Assembly (NCBI RefSeq): GCF_009909145.1
Contig: NZ_JAAAPJ010000020.1
Location: forward strand, 90,832-154,831
Origin: Corallococcus silvisoli
GTDB lineage: Bacteria; Myxococcota; Myxococcia; Myxococcales; Myxococcaceae
Reading direction: 5' to 3'
Length of the DNA: 64,000 nucleotides
This document shows, one piece after another, positions 25,294-33,981 of this stretch. The translations under genes and the position numbers were made by a program. Under the pieces are notes generated by a model that saw only the letters and a list, made by a program, of their open reading frames with translations, did not search any database and was not told the DNA's origin. Position 1 is the stretch's first letter. Every line of letters begins with the position of its first letter.

Positions 25294-26807
25294 GTGCATC
25301 ACCCAAGCCGGCAGCGTCCCCGTCGTTCCTGGGGCGCGCCGGCCCGTTGGTGTTGGCCCGCCTGTTCACGGCCGGGCTCACGCTGTCCATCCCCCTCGTG
25401 CTCGCCCGGGTGCTGCGCCTGGATGAGTACGGCACCTACTACCAGCTGTTCCTCATCGCCACGACGCTCTCCTACGTGCTGCCCTTCGGCGTGGCGCAGA
25501 GCCTCTACTACTTCCTGCCCCGCGCGGAGGCGAAGCGGCCCTACCTGGGGCACGCGCTGCTCTTCGTGACGGGCGCGGGGCTGGTGGCGGCGGGCCTGGT
25601 CTGGGGCTTCCTGGGCCACGTGGCGGCCTACTTCAACAACCCCGCGTTGATGGAGCACCGCGCGGCACTGGCGCTCTACACGGCGTTCTTCCTGGGCAGC
25701 TATCCGCTGGAGATTTCACTCACCAGCCAGGGCAGGACGAAGGCGTCCGCGACGGTGTACCTGGTGTCCGACGCGGTGCGCTCGGGGGTGATGGTGCTGC
25801 CGCCGCTGTTGGGCTTCTCCTTGCACGGGATGATGATCGCCGTGGCCTGCTTCGCGGGCCTGCGCTACGCGGCGACCTGGGGGGTGTCGCTCAGGGGCTC
25901 CACCGGGCCGCTGGTGGACTGGAAGCTGTTCCGCGAGCAGCTGGTGTACGCGGCCCCCTTCGGCGCGGCGATGTGCCTGGCCATCCCCCAGCAGAACGCG
26001 CACATGTACGCGGTGGCGGGCGTGGTGGCCCCCGCGGTGTACGCGCTCTACCGGGTGGGGTGCTTCCAGTTGCCGGTGGTGGACCTGCTCTACACGCCCA
26101 CCAGCGAGGTGCTGATGGTGCGCCTGGGGGAACTGGAGCGCGAGGGCCGCCTGGAGGAGGGCGTGGAGGCCTTCCGGGAGGCGGCCGGGAAGCTGGCGTT
26201 CGTGTTCCTGCCGTTCGCGGCGTTCCTCTTCGCGGCGGCGCCGGAGTTCGTGGGGGCGATGTTCGGCCAGAAGTTCCTGCCCGCGGTCCCCATCTTCCGG
26301 GTGAGCGTGCTGGGCGTGGTGCTGTCCATCCTTCCCATGGACGGCACGCTGCGGGCCCGGGGCCAGACGCGCGCCATCTTCGCCTCGTACCTGGTGAAGG
26401 CGGCGGTGACGGTGCCCCTGCTGTGGTTCGGGGTGAAGCACTTCGGGATGATGGGGGGCATCACGTCCTGGGCGCTGGCGGAGGTGGTGGGCAAGGGGAT
26501 GTTGCTCTTGCGCGTGCCCCGCGCGCTGTCCACGTCCCAGCGGAAGCTGGGGTTTCGTGACGTCATCCCGTGGCGGGAGCTGGGGCAGGCGTCGCTGGCG
26601 GCGGTCGCGGCGGGTGGGAGCATCTTCCTGTTGCGCACGGGCGTGCACGACGCGTGGATGAACCTGCCCACGGGCTTCCTGTGGCGCGTGCTTCCCCTCG
26701 CGGTGGCAGGACTGCTCTTCATCGTGGGCTATGTCGTGGGTCTGTATGCGCAAGGCGTTCGCCCCTGGAGCGCCTTGCAATCCCTCCGGCCCCGCCGGGC
26801 GGTGTGA
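25290..26807 (+). CDS. Wzx-like polysaccharide flippase
   Basis: 505 residues with about 12-14 membrane segments and the N-terminal pattern of oligosaccharide flippases (RLDEYGTYYQLFLIATTLSY; early loop with YYFLPRAEAKR). MOP-superfamily flippases turn undecaprenyl-linked repeat units across the inner membrane. The start is GTG 25290 in a GTGA overlap with the deacetylase, preceded by GGAGGAG. From memory, M. xanthus WzxS of spore-coat polysaccharide synthesis lies in a similar neighbourhood, so this may be its orthologue. Confidence 0.88.
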   Translation: MSASPKPAASPSFLGRAGPLVLARLFTAGLTLSIPLVLARVLRLDEYGTYYQLFLIATTLSYVLPFGVAQSLYYFLPRAEAKRPYLGHALLFVTGAGLVAAGLVWGFLGHVAAYFNNPALMEHRAALALYTAFFLGSYPLEISLTSQGRTKASATVYLVSDAVRSGVMVLPPLLGFSLHGMMIAVACFAGLRYAATWGVSLRGSTGPLVDWKLFREQLVYAAPFGAAMCLAIPQQNAHMYAVAGVVAPAVYALYRVGCFQLPVVDLLYTPTSEVLMVRLGELEREGRLEEGVEAFREAAGKLAFVFLPFAAFLFAAAPEFVGAMFGQKFLPAVPIFRVSVLGVVLSILPMDGTLRARGQTRAIFASYLVKAAVTVPLLWFGVKHFGMMGGITSWALAEVVGKGMLLLRVPRALSTSQRKLGFRDVIPWRELGQASLAAVAAGGSIFLLRTGVHDAWMNLPTGFLWRVLPLAVAGLLFIVGYVVGLYAQGVRPWSALQSLRPRRAV

Positions 26808-26826
26808 GCGTCGTCGGGAACAAGAC

Positions 26827-26876
26827 GCGTGGGGAGGACTTCCCTCTCCACGCCTGGGTACTTAGTTTCCAGGCGT
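26827..26876 (+). other. Two mutually exclusive hairpins ahead of the acetyltransferase
   Basis: Hairpin 1 (26827-26853) pairs GCGTGGGGAGG with CCTCTCCACGC, 11 pairs with one G-U. Hairpin 2 (26850-26876) pairs ACGCCTGG with CCAGGCGT, 8 pairs. They share 26850-26853, so only one can form at a time. No clear U tract follows either. It may be a processing, pausing or weak attenuation site between flippase and acetyltransferase. Confidence 0.5.
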
Positions 26877-26909
26877 CACGAAGTTCGGGCGAGGGCGAGG
26901 GAGGGCGTG

Positions 26910-27440
26910 ATGGGATTCGACGCGATGACGTTGTACCGGATGGCGCACGGGCTCAAGCAGCGGGGGGTTCCACTGCTTCCGGCGGTCCTTCGCAAGGCCA
27001 TCTACTACCTGAACAGCTCCTACATCCCCGAGGACGCGGAGCTGGGTGAAGGCACGCAGCTGGGCTACGGCGGCATCGGCGTGGTCATCCACAAGTCCGC
27101 GAGGGTGGGCCGCCACGTGCTCATCTCCCAGCAGGTGACCATCGGCGGGCGCTCCGGCCTGGAGGGAGCTCCGGTGATTGGTGACTACGTGCGCATCGGC
27201 GCTGGCGCCAAGGTGCTGGGCAACATCCACGTGGGCGACTTCGCGGTGATTGGCGCCAACGCGGTGGTGCTCAAGGACGTGCCGGCGGGCGCGGTGGTGG
27301 CGGGCGTGCCCGCGAGGATGATCCGCCAGGACGCGGATCCGCTGGCCACCTACCAGCGCGAGATGGGCCTGCTGCCCCCGCGGACGTCGCCCAAGCTCAC
27401 CCGGGTTCCCCGGTCCTCCCCGCGGGCGTCCATCCGCTAG
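26910..27440 (+). CDS. Left-handed beta-helix (hexapeptide) O-acetyltransferase
   Basis: 176 residues. The middle and C-terminal part repeats the hexapeptide pattern of serine acetyltransferase-like enzymes (IGVVIHKSARVG, HVLISQQVTIGG, VRIGAGAKVLGN, FAVIGANAVVLKD, GAVVAGVPARMI). The helical N-terminal domain of true CysE is shortened and the neighbours are polysaccharide genes, so acetylation of a sugar is more likely than cysteine synthesis. ATG 26910 follows GAGGGAGGG. Confidence 0.86.
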   Translation: MGFDAMTLYRMAHGLKQRGVPLLPAVLRKAIYYLNSSYIPEDAELGEGTQLGYGGIGVVIHKSARVGRHVLISQQVTIGGRSGLEGAPVIGDYVRIGAGAKVLGNIHVGDFAVIGANAVVLKDVPAGAVVAGVPARMIRQDADPLATYQREMGLLPPRTSPKLTRVPRSSPRASIR

Positions 27441-27473
27441 GCGGCGGCTTCGGAGAAGAGGAGGACTTCCTTC

Positions 27474-28535
27474 ATGCGCGTGCTGCTCGTCGGGGACTAC
27501 CCGCCGCCGTACGGGGGCGTGGCCATCCACGTCCAACAACTTCATCAATTTCTCCGCGGCCGAGGGGTCGAGGCGAAGGTGCTCGATATCGGGAAGGGTG
27601 GCCGGCCGGCTCCGGACGTCCTCCCCGTGCACGGCGCCGCCGCCTTTGGCCTTCGGCTCGCGGGATTCACGTCCGCGGGCTGGACGGTCCACCTGCACAC
27701 CAGCGGCAACAACCCGAAGGCGTGGGTGCTGGCGGCGCTGGTGGGCGGCATGCCCGGAGCGCGCTCGCCGCGCGTCATCACGCTGCACTCGGGGCTGCTC
27801 CCGGACTACCTGGCGGAGTCGCGGGCCCGGCGCGTGTTCGCGCGCACGGCCCTCGCTGGCTACGCGCGGGTGGTGGCCGTCTCCACGGCGGTGCGCGACG
27901 CGGTGGTCGCGTGTGGCGTGCCAGAGGAGAAGGTCCTGGTGCAGCCGGCCTTCCTCGGGTCGCAGGTGCGGCCCGGTCCGGTGACGCCGGAGGTGGAGGC
28001 CGCCCGGGCCCGGCGCGCGCCCCTGCTGACGATGGCGCACCATCCGTCGCCCGTGTACGGGCGCAAGGCGATGTTCCGCGCGCTGAGGTTGATCGCGCGG
28101 ACGCACCCCGGCGTGGGCCTGGCGCTGTTCGGTCCGGGCACGCGCTCCGAGGAGTTCATCCGCGACGCGCGGGAGCTGGGCGTCGCGGGGCATCTGGAAG
28201 ACCTGGGCGAACTGGAGCACGCGCAGGCGCTGGGGCTGCTGTCGCGGAGCGACGTCTTCATCCGGCCCACCACGCATGACGGCGACTCCATCTCCGTGCG
28301 CGAGGCGCTGGCGCTGGGCGTGCCGTGCGTGGCGAGCGACGTGTGCGCGCGCCCGGAGGGCACGCGGCTGTTCAAGGCGGGAGAGGAGCAGGCGCTGGCG
28401 CAGGCGGTTCGCGACGCGCTGGTGTCGGGCCCGGCCAAGGGGGTGGCCCCGGATGCGGGGCCGGTGATGCTGGACCTGTACACGGGGCTGATGCCGTCTG
28501 GCATGGCGACTGCAGGAACCGTGAACGCGGCGTGA
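27474..28535 (+). CDS. Glycosyltransferase, GT4-like
   Basis: 353 residues with a GT-B fold. The N-terminal LLVGDYPPPYGGVAIHVQQL is the glycine-rich acceptor-side start of GT4 enzymes. Near residue 270 the SISVREALALGVPCVASD segment is the E-x7-E-like donor-binding motif, with Asp/Ser in part replacing the first Glu. It should add a sugar to the lipid-linked repeat unit on the cytoplasmic side. It starts 33 bases after the acetyltransferase, with GAGGAGG upstream. Confidence 0.88.
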   Translation: MRVLLVGDYPPPYGGVAIHVQQLHQFLRGRGVEAKVLDIGKGGRPAPDVLPVHGAAAFGLRLAGFTSAGWTVHLHTSGNNPKAWVLAALVGGMPGARSPRVITLHSGLLPDYLAESRARRVFARTALAGYARVVAVSTAVRDAVVACGVPEEKVLVQPAFLGSQVRPGPVTPEVEAARARRAPLLTMAHHPSPVYGRKAMFRALRLIARTHPGVGLALFGPGTRSEEFIRDARELGVAGHLEDLGELEHAQALGLLSRSDVFIRPTTHDGDSISVREALALGVPCVASDVCARPEGTRLFKAGEEQALAQAVRDALVSGPAKGVAPDAGPVMLDLYTGLMPSGMATAGTVNAA

Positions 28536-28621
28536 CGGTGCGGGGACGGGCTGGGGCCCTCCGGAGACGGAGGGGCGCTTCAAGGGTTTCGCGAGACCGG
28601 GATTGATTTCAGGAGACGACG

Positions 28622-29824
28622 ATGCGGCGCAGTGAAGAGATGGATTTGTCGAAGCGGGCCCTCCGCGGGCGGGACCTGGTGGTGTTCTCCAACGACTGGG
28701 ATGGGGATCCCCTGTCGAAGGTCCACATCATGCGGATCCTCTCGCGGGACAACCGCGTGCTGTGGGTGAACAGCATCGGCAACCGGGCGCCCAAGGCGAA
28801 CGTGCATGACGCGCGCCGCATCCTCAAAAAACTGACGACGTTCAGCCAGGGCATCCGCGAGGTGGAGCCCCACCTGCACGTGCTGGCGCCGCTGGCGATT
28901 CCCTTCTATGGCTCGGAGACGGTGCGCCAGGCGAACCGCCACCTGCTGCGGCTCCAGGTGCTGCGGGCGATGAAGCAGCTGAAGTTCGAGCGGCCCATCT
29001 CCTGGAGCTTCCTGCCGGCGTCAGCGCCGGTGTCCGGCACGCTGGGTGAGGACTTCATCGTCTACCACTGCGTGGATGAGTTCTCCGCGTTCAGCGACAC
29101 GAATGGCAAGCACATCGCGGAGCTGGAGGAGCGCCTGCTGCGCCGCGCGGACATGTGCATCACATCCGCGGAGCGCTTGTATGAGAACAAGAAGCGCCTC
29201 AACCCGCGCACGGTGCTGGTGCGCCACGGCACGGACTTCTCGCACTTCGTGAAGGCGTGCGACCCGGCCACGCGGATTCCGGACGACATCGCGAAGCTGC
29301 CCAAGCCCATCATCGGCTTCTTCGGGCTGGTGGCGGACTGGATCGACCAGGACGCCATCATCGCGTGCGCGAAGGCGCACCCGGAGGGCTCGGTGGTCAT
29401 CGTGGGCAAGACGACGCCGGACTGCGACGACAGCCGGCTGCGCGCGGTGCCCAACATCCACATGCTGGGCCGCAAGCCGTACGCGGACCTGCCGGGCTAC
29501 AACAAGGCCTTCGACGTGGCGCTCAACCCCTTCGTCATCAACGAGCTGACGCTCAACTCCAACCCGCTGAAGGTGCGCGAGTACCTGGCGTCCGGTCTGC
29601 CGGTGGTGTCGTCCGACCTGCCGGAGGTCCGCAAGGTGGGCCTGTGCCGCATCGCCACCAGGCCCGCGGACTACGTGAAGCAGGTGAACGCGGCGCTGGC
29701 GGACAAGCCGGGGCCGAACCGCGAGCGCGCGGAGAAGATCTTCCACGAGAGCTGGGAGGCCCGCGTCGCGGAGATCCGCCAGCACGTGGGCGAGGCGATG
29801 CTCGCCGCGGGCAAGATGCTGTAG
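28622..29824 (+). CDS. Glycosyltransferase, GT1/GT4 superfamily
   Basis: 400 residues with a GT-B layout: VVFSNDWDGDPLSKVHIM at the N-terminus, VYHCVDEFSAF near the domain centre, and the donor-site pattern PLKVREYLASGLPVVSSD near residue 320. The family includes TuaH-like enzymes of polysaccharide synthesis. AGGAG lies about 8 bases upstream of ATG 28622; ATG 28640 is an alternative. Last gene of the locus, closed by a hairpin at 29844. Confidence 0.87.
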   Translation: MRRSEEMDLSKRALRGRDLVVFSNDWDGDPLSKVHIMRILSRDNRVLWVNSIGNRAPKANVHDARRILKKLTTFSQGIREVEPHLHVLAPLAIPFYGSETVRQANRHLLRLQVLRAMKQLKFERPISWSFLPASAPVSGTLGEDFIVYHCVDEFSAFSDTNGKHIAELEERLLRRADMCITSAERLYENKKRLNPRTVLVRHGTDFSHFVKACDPATRIPDDIAKLPKPIIGFFGLVADWIDQDAIIACAKAHPEGSVVIVGKTTPDCDDSRLRAVPNIHMLGRKPYADLPGYNKAFDVALNPFVINELTLNSNPLKVREYLASGLPVVSSDLPEVRKVGLCRIATRPADYVKQVNAALADKPGPNRERAEKIFHESWEARVAEIRQHVGEAMLAAGKML

Positions 29825-29843
29825 CGCCGGTCCGGTCACGGAC

Positions 29844-29875
29844 GGCCCCGAGGCGCGGGTCCGGGGCCTCTTCTT
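29844..29875. terminator. Hairpin terminator between convergent operons
   Basis: GGCCCCG (29844-29850) pairs perfectly with CGGGGCC (29862-29868) around an 11-base loop and is followed by TCTTCTT. It lies between the glycosyltransferase (plus) and the DUF4350 gene (minus) and may serve both. Confidence 0.6.
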
Positions 29876-29897
29876 GGCACCGGGCGCCGCGCCTTCG

Positions 29898-31082
29898 TCA
29901 TTCCCGGGCGTCGCCCGCGCGGCCCGTCACCCGGCGCTCCAGGAGGGCGTAGCGGCGGGCGAGCCGGGCATAGTCCGCGGGGCGGACAGGCGCGTGGCCA
30001 CGGGTGCGCAGCAGGTCCTCCTTCGCGTCCAGGTAGTCGCGAGCGGGCACGCCGCATGTCTCCTCCAGCAGGCGCGCGGCCTCCGCGTCTGGAAGAGACG
30101 GAGCGATGCCGAGCCGCTCCTGCATCAAGCGCCGAAGGGCGGTGTCCAGCTCCGGCAGCAGCTCCGCCTCCACCTTCGCGCGGCGCATGAGCCAGCCCAG
30201 GGAGCGCACGTACTCGCGCGACGAGCGGTGCCGCTCCACCCGGAGGGGCCGGGGCGCGCCGAAGCGCGTGCCGCGTGAGACGACGTAGACGAGGCCCACC
30301 GCGAGGCCCTGGGCGATGAACACCCACAGGCCCTGGGACAGAGGGGGGCGGGTCACGGCGGCGTGGTGGAACTCGTCGAAGCGCAGGGGGCCGCGCGCGG
30401 CGAGCGCATCCCAGAAGCGCAGGTTGTCGAGCAGCTCCAGCCGCCGGTTCTCCGCGAGGTCCGGGCCCGCGACGACGTAGACCTCGCCTTGTCCCAGGCT
30501 CCAGTGCCACAGCACACCCGCGGCGCCCAGTCCCGCGAGCGGCACCGCGTCCGCCCGTTCCATCCGCAGGCTCCGGTCTCGCGCCACGCGCAGCAGCGAC
30601 AGTCCGCGCAGCGCGCCCGCGGGGAGCCACACGTCCACAGTGACGCCGGCGGGGTCCACCCATTCGGAGGCGAGGCCCTGGTGGTTCGCGCCGGGCAGCG
30701 CGCCCGACGCCAGCCGCAGCCACTCCTCCATTCCCGGCTGGTGCGCTCCCAGTCCGTGCGGCGACAGGTACACGAGCGTGCCGCCGCCCTGGACGAAGCG
30801 CTCCAGCGCGCTGATCTCCTCCTTCGTCACCGGCTGGGCCTGGGGCGCGGCGATGACCAGCGTGCGCGTGCCCTGGGGAAGCGACTCCAGCGAGGACTCC
30901 TGCGCGCTGACGTCCCGGCCCCGCTCGCGCAGGTACACGAAGAGGGCCTTGAGGCCCAGGGGGCCCGGATTGGTGATGGACGGCACGGGCGAATCCGGCA
31001 CGGCTTCATGGGACGCCAGGCCCACCGCCAAGGCCACCGCGATCATCAGGCCCAGGACGACCGCGACACGGGCGTTCTTCAC
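29898..31082 (-). CDS. DUF4350 domain membrane protein
   Basis: 394 residues. One membrane segment at the N-terminus, a GATase-like DUF4350 domain (GLKALFVYLRERG, TLVIAAPQAQPVT, FVQGGGTLVYLSP), then a second membrane segment near residue 255 and a cytoplasmic helical tail. Such genes typically sit with DUF4129 and MoxR/DUF58 genes in membrane-protein maturation clusters. The start overlaps the DUF4129 gene stop by 4 bases. Function is unknown. Confidence 0.82.
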   Translation of the reverse strand: MKNARVAVVLGLMIAVALAVGLASHEAVPDSPVPSITNPGPLGLKALFVYLRERGRDVSAQESSLESLPQGTRTLVIAAPQAQPVTKEEISALERFVQGGGTLVYLSPHGLGAHQPGMEEWLRLASGALPGANHQGLASEWVDPAGVTVDVWLPAGALRGLSLLRVARDRSLRMERADAVPLAGLGAAGVLWHWSLGQGEVYVVAGPDLAENRRLELLDNLRFWDALAARGPLRFDEFHHAAVTRPPLSQGLWVFIAQGLAVGLVYVVSRGTRFGAPRPLRVERHRSSREYVRSLGWLMRRAKVEAELLPELDTALRRLMQERLGIAPSLPDAEAARLLEETCGVPARDYLDAKEDLLRTRGHAPVRPADYARLARRYALLERRVTGRAGDARE

Positions 31083-31963
31083 GGTCGTCCCTCCGCCAGG
31101 CTTCCGTGCAACTGCTCCACCGACTCCACGAAGCGCGCGGCTTCGTCCCGCGACACCGGCTCCAGCGAATAGAATGCCTGGTCGTACCAGCCCACCAGCC
31201 GCTCCACTTCACCCGTGACGCGCGCCGGGGCGCCGCGAGTGGGCAGCTCCGCGGCCAGCTCGCGGTTCGTCTTCACTCGATCTGGCCTCGCCAGCTTGCG
31301 CTGTTCCAGGGAGGACAGCAGGCCCAGGAGCCCTTCGCGGATGGCTTCCCGCGCGTCCTGCGACTCCAGCGCGGTGCGCGCCCGGCTCAGGTGCTCTCCG
31401 GGGGTGTCCAGGGGCAGGGGCGCTGCCTCGGCCTCGACACCCGGCGACGTCGCGGTCTTCCGGACCCGGCGCCAGCGCACCCGCAGCACGCCGAACAGCA
31501 CCACGGCCAGCGCCACGCCGAGCATCACCGCGCGCGTGGCCACCGCGAAGCCCTGGGCGCCCTTGGACTCAAAGAGGCCTTCCAGCCAGTTTCCCAGCTC
31601 CCGCATCAGGCGCGTCAACACGTCGCTGTTGCGCTGACGGGCCCTCGCGAACTCCGGCCGGTCGAGGATGGCCCGCAGCCGTTCGGGATCGCTCGTGACG
31701 CCTGGGACCCCGGGCGGCTCCGCGTCCAGCCGGCACACCGCTTCCAGGTACACCGTGAGCTGGTGGGCCCGGTCGGGTGCCGACTGTCCGGAGCCCGCCG
31801 GCGGGAGGGGCACTCCGTCCAGTGACTCCACCAGCCGGTTCACCTCCGCGGTGAGGTCCTGGGGCCGGGAGCGCGCGGTGTCCTCGAGCCGGTGCGAGAC
31901 GGCTTCGCGGTCCGCGCAGGGGGACAAGGCGGACAGCACGAGGAGCAGGGGCAGGGTGGGCAC
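31079..31963 (-). CDS. DUF4129-type membrane protein
   Basis: 294 residues: a cleavable-looking signal, a periplasmic domain, one membrane segment near 140-165 and a C-terminal cytoplasmic domain with the DUF4129 pattern (TNRELAAELP..VERLVGWYDQAFYS). It is coupled by overlap to DUF4350 and begins 6 bases after the upstream membrane gene, forming a three-gene operon. No MoxR or DUF58 gene is visible nearby. Confidence 0.8.
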   Translation of the reverse strand: MPTLPLLLVLSALSPCADREAVSHRLEDTARSRPQDLTAEVNRLVESLDGVPLPPAGSGQSAPDRAHQLTVYLEAVCRLDAEPPGVPGVTSDPERLRAILDRPEFARARQRNSDVLTRLMRELGNWLEGLFESKGAQGFAVATRAVMLGVALAVVLFGVLRVRWRRVRKTATSPGVEAEAAPLPLDTPGEHLSRARTALESQDAREAIREGLLGLLSSLEQRKLARPDRVKTNRELAAELPTRGAPARVTGEVERLVGWYDQAFYSLEPVSRDEAARFVESVEQLHGSLAEGRP

Positions 31964-31969
31964 GGGGCG

Positions 31970-33013
31970 TCAGGGGGACGGTGTCGTCGGTTCCGGGGCC
32001 ATCATCCGCCGCTCCAGGTCCAGGCCTTCGCGGCGCACGCGCATGTCCACGTAGAAGAACGCCGACACCACGAAGCTCAGCGGCGTGAAGAAGGACTGTC
32101 CCACCACCTGCAGCAGCTCCGCGGGCACCAGCAGCAGCTGCGGGATGGCCGCCTGCGCCGCGGGGTCCAACAGGTTGCCGCCATAGGCAAGCCGGACGAT
32201 CCACGCGGGCAAGCCCGACACCAGGCTCACCGCGATGAGGATGCCGCCCACCACCGTGGACAGCACCATGGCCCGCACGGTGCCTCGGCCCACGAAGCCT
32301 GGCTCGATGCGACCCGACAGCAGCGCGCCGGAGCGCTTGAAGGCCGCCCACGCCCCGATGTCCTCCATGGCCAGCACCGGGGGCAGCAGCATGAAGCGCA
32401 GGAAGTACCAGAGCACCGCCGCCAGCGCGCCCAGGCCCAGCACGATGGCCCCGATGATGATCAGCGCCACGCTGACCACCGTGCCGCCAGTGGCGCCCTT
32501 GCCCGTGACGGCCGCGACCACGCCCAACCCCATGACGAGGGAGCCGGGCAGGCACAAGAGGAGCGTCACGCCCAGGGACCAGGCCAACGACAGGAGGTAG
32601 GTCGTCGTCAGCGTGCCCAGCCGCGACGCCGCCCGGCGCAGTCCCTCCGAGGGGCGGACCGACTCGCCCAGGGTCATGGGCACCACGTACCGGGCCGCCG
32701 CCGTGGTGGCGATCCAGTAGTTCCACACGAGGAACACGTACAGGAGGCTCATCAGGCCCAAGGCGATGCCGGATTGGGCCAGGGCCGCTCCTGGGTCCGT
32801 GTTCGCGGGAGGCCCCTTGAGTCCCGGCATCACGCCCACCATGCGTGTCATCGCGACGGTGAAGGCCTTGACCGCGATGTAGTTGAGCAGGTCGAACCCC
32901 AGGCAGAGCACGAACAGGGGCTTGAGGTGCGCACGCCAGAACGTCGCGGCGCGGTCGATGAGTTCTCCGATGGCGAGCGGGCGCAGCTCGACGGAGGTCG
33001 GGGAGGGCTTCAC
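31970..33013 (-). CDS. Polytopic membrane protein (GPDPase membrane-domain-like)
   Basis: 347 residues with about six or seven hydrophobic segments and an N-terminal ELRPLAIGELIDRAATFWRAH that recalls the membrane domain of some glycerophosphodiesterases. No catalytic motif. I chose GTG 33013 (VKPSPTSVELRP) because the conserved-looking part begins there. The frame stays open to 33061. A TATGCT element lies only about 9 bases upstream of that GTG, so a leaderless message is possible but unproven. Confidence 0.75.
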   Translation of the reverse strand: MKPSPTSVELRPLAIGELIDRAATFWRAHLKPLFVLCLGFDLLNYIAVKAFTVAMTRMVGVMPGLKGPPANTDPGAALAQSGIALGLMSLLYVFLVWNYWIATTAAARYVVPMTLGESVRPSEGLRRAASRLGTLTTTYLLSLAWSLGVTLLLCLPGSLVMGLGVVAAVTGKGATGGTVVSVALIIIGAIVLGLGALAAVLWYFLRFMLLPPVLAMEDIGAWAAFKRSGALLSGRIEPGFVGRGTVRAMVLSTVVGGILIAVSLVSGLPAWIVRLAYGGNLLDPAAQAAIPQLLLVPAELLQVVGQSFFTPLSFVVSAFFYVDMRVRREGLDLERRMMAPEPTTPSP

Positions 33014-33360
33014 GGCCGGGCAGCATAGCGCCGCCCCCAGCTCCCGGGGCCCTGGATGCATCGCGCCGCGCGAGCCGTGGAGATTCCCGCTTCAAAGGAC
33101 TGACAGCGATGACCGAAGCCCCGTCAACGGTTCGTGCTCAACCGGGAGACGTCCCGTGAGCCTCCAGCGAGGTCCTGGGCGGCTCGCGAGGGACTCGGGC
33201 CAGCGCATCGAGGGGCACGACGCCGCCGACGCGGGAGCCGCACCCGTGCTCAACCGGGAGACGTCCCGTACGCCTCGAGCGCGGTCCTGGGCGGCTCGCG
33301 AGAGGCTCCGCCACCGCATCGAGGGTCATGCCTCCCCCGACGCGAGGCCCGCGCTCGTGC
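33014..33360. other. Intergenic region with tandem repeats
   Basis: 347 bases between the membrane-protein operon (start at 33013) and the 3' end of the TenI/ThiE-like gene, both on the minus strand. Most of it is a tandem repeat (see 33134-33468). I see no convincing coding frame. Confidence 0.7.
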
Positions 33361-33468
33361 TCAACCGAGCGAGGCCCCACAAGCATCCAGCAGTGCCATG
33401 GCCGCCGAGCGTGGATCCTCCGCCTCCAGCACCGACGAGATGGCGGCGAAGCCCCATGCGTCAGGGAC
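33134..33468. repeat. About 112-bp tandem direct repeat, 2 clear copies plus 1 degenerate copy
   Basis: Copy A starts at 33134 and copy B at 33246. Their first 24 bases are identical and a second identical block of 20 bases follows; the rest is similar. Copy C starts at 33357 with GTGCTCAACCG and then diverges, running into the last codons of the TenI/ThiE-like gene. Each clear copy contains a small hairpin (CGGGA-GACG-TCCCG). Copies A and B may be duplications of the gene end that have since drifted. Confidence 0.7.
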
Positions 33469-33981
33469 CCCTCGCGCACGCTCGGGCGTCATCCCGCCCA
33501 GCGCCAGGGCAGGGCAGGGCAGCCGCGCAGCGAGTCCCCGGAACCCTTCGAGTCCAAGGGGCGCGCGTGTGTCTCCCGGCTTGGAGCCGGGGGCGAACAC
33601 CGGGCTCACCAGCGCCAGGTCCGCTCCCGCCGCACTTTCAGCCTCGTGCGCATCGTGCACCGCCACGCTGATGAGCCGCCCCGGCGGCAGGTGCGGGCGC
33701 ACGTCCAGGGGCGAGGGGCCGGCGGCGGGCAGATGCAGGTGCGCGTCCACCAGCAGCGCCACGTCCAGCCGCCCGTTGACGAACAGCGTCCGCCCCCGGG
33801 CCCGGCACAGGTCCGCGACGAGCCGGGCCTCCTCCAGGAACAGCCGCCCCGAGGCCTCCGGGTGGCGGTGCTGCACGGCGACCCCGGGCCCCGCCGCGAG
33901 CGCCCGGTCGAGCGCGGACAACAGCCGCGTTCGGGGCAGGCGCCAGTCGGTGATGACGACGAGGCGGGGAAGGCCGGGCAC
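33361..33981 (-). CDS. TenI/ThiE-superfamily protein (thiazole tautomerase-like)
   Basis: 206 residues of the thiamine-phosphate synthase fold. It differs from true ThiE at active-site positions: VQHRHPEA where ThiE has VQxRxK, NGR where ThiE has NDR, and LPAAGPSP where ThiE has HLGQxD. These changes are shared with TenI (NGR and LPSGxxSP), the thiazole tautomerase. The TenI catalytic His in GHVF is replaced (SPVF), so the match is not complete. GTG 33981 overlaps the thiG stop (TAGTG), coupling the two. A role in thiazole formation fits thiS-thiG better than phosphate-ester coupling. Confidence 0.72.
   Translation of the reverse strand: MPGLPRLVVITDWRLPRTRLLSALDRALAAGPGVAVQHRHPEASGRLFLEEARLVADLCRARGRTLFVNGRLDVALLVDAHLHLPAAGPSPLDVRPHLPPGRLISVAVHDAHEAESAAGADLALVSPVFAPGSKPGDTRAPLGLEGFRGLAARLPCPALALGGMTPERARGVPDAWGFAAISSVLEAEDPRSAAMALLDACGASLG

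Noticed and set aside
33134..33366. CRISPR-like array
   Set aside because: Units are about 112 bases with only 2-3 copies, no short repeats with unique spacers, and no cas genes.
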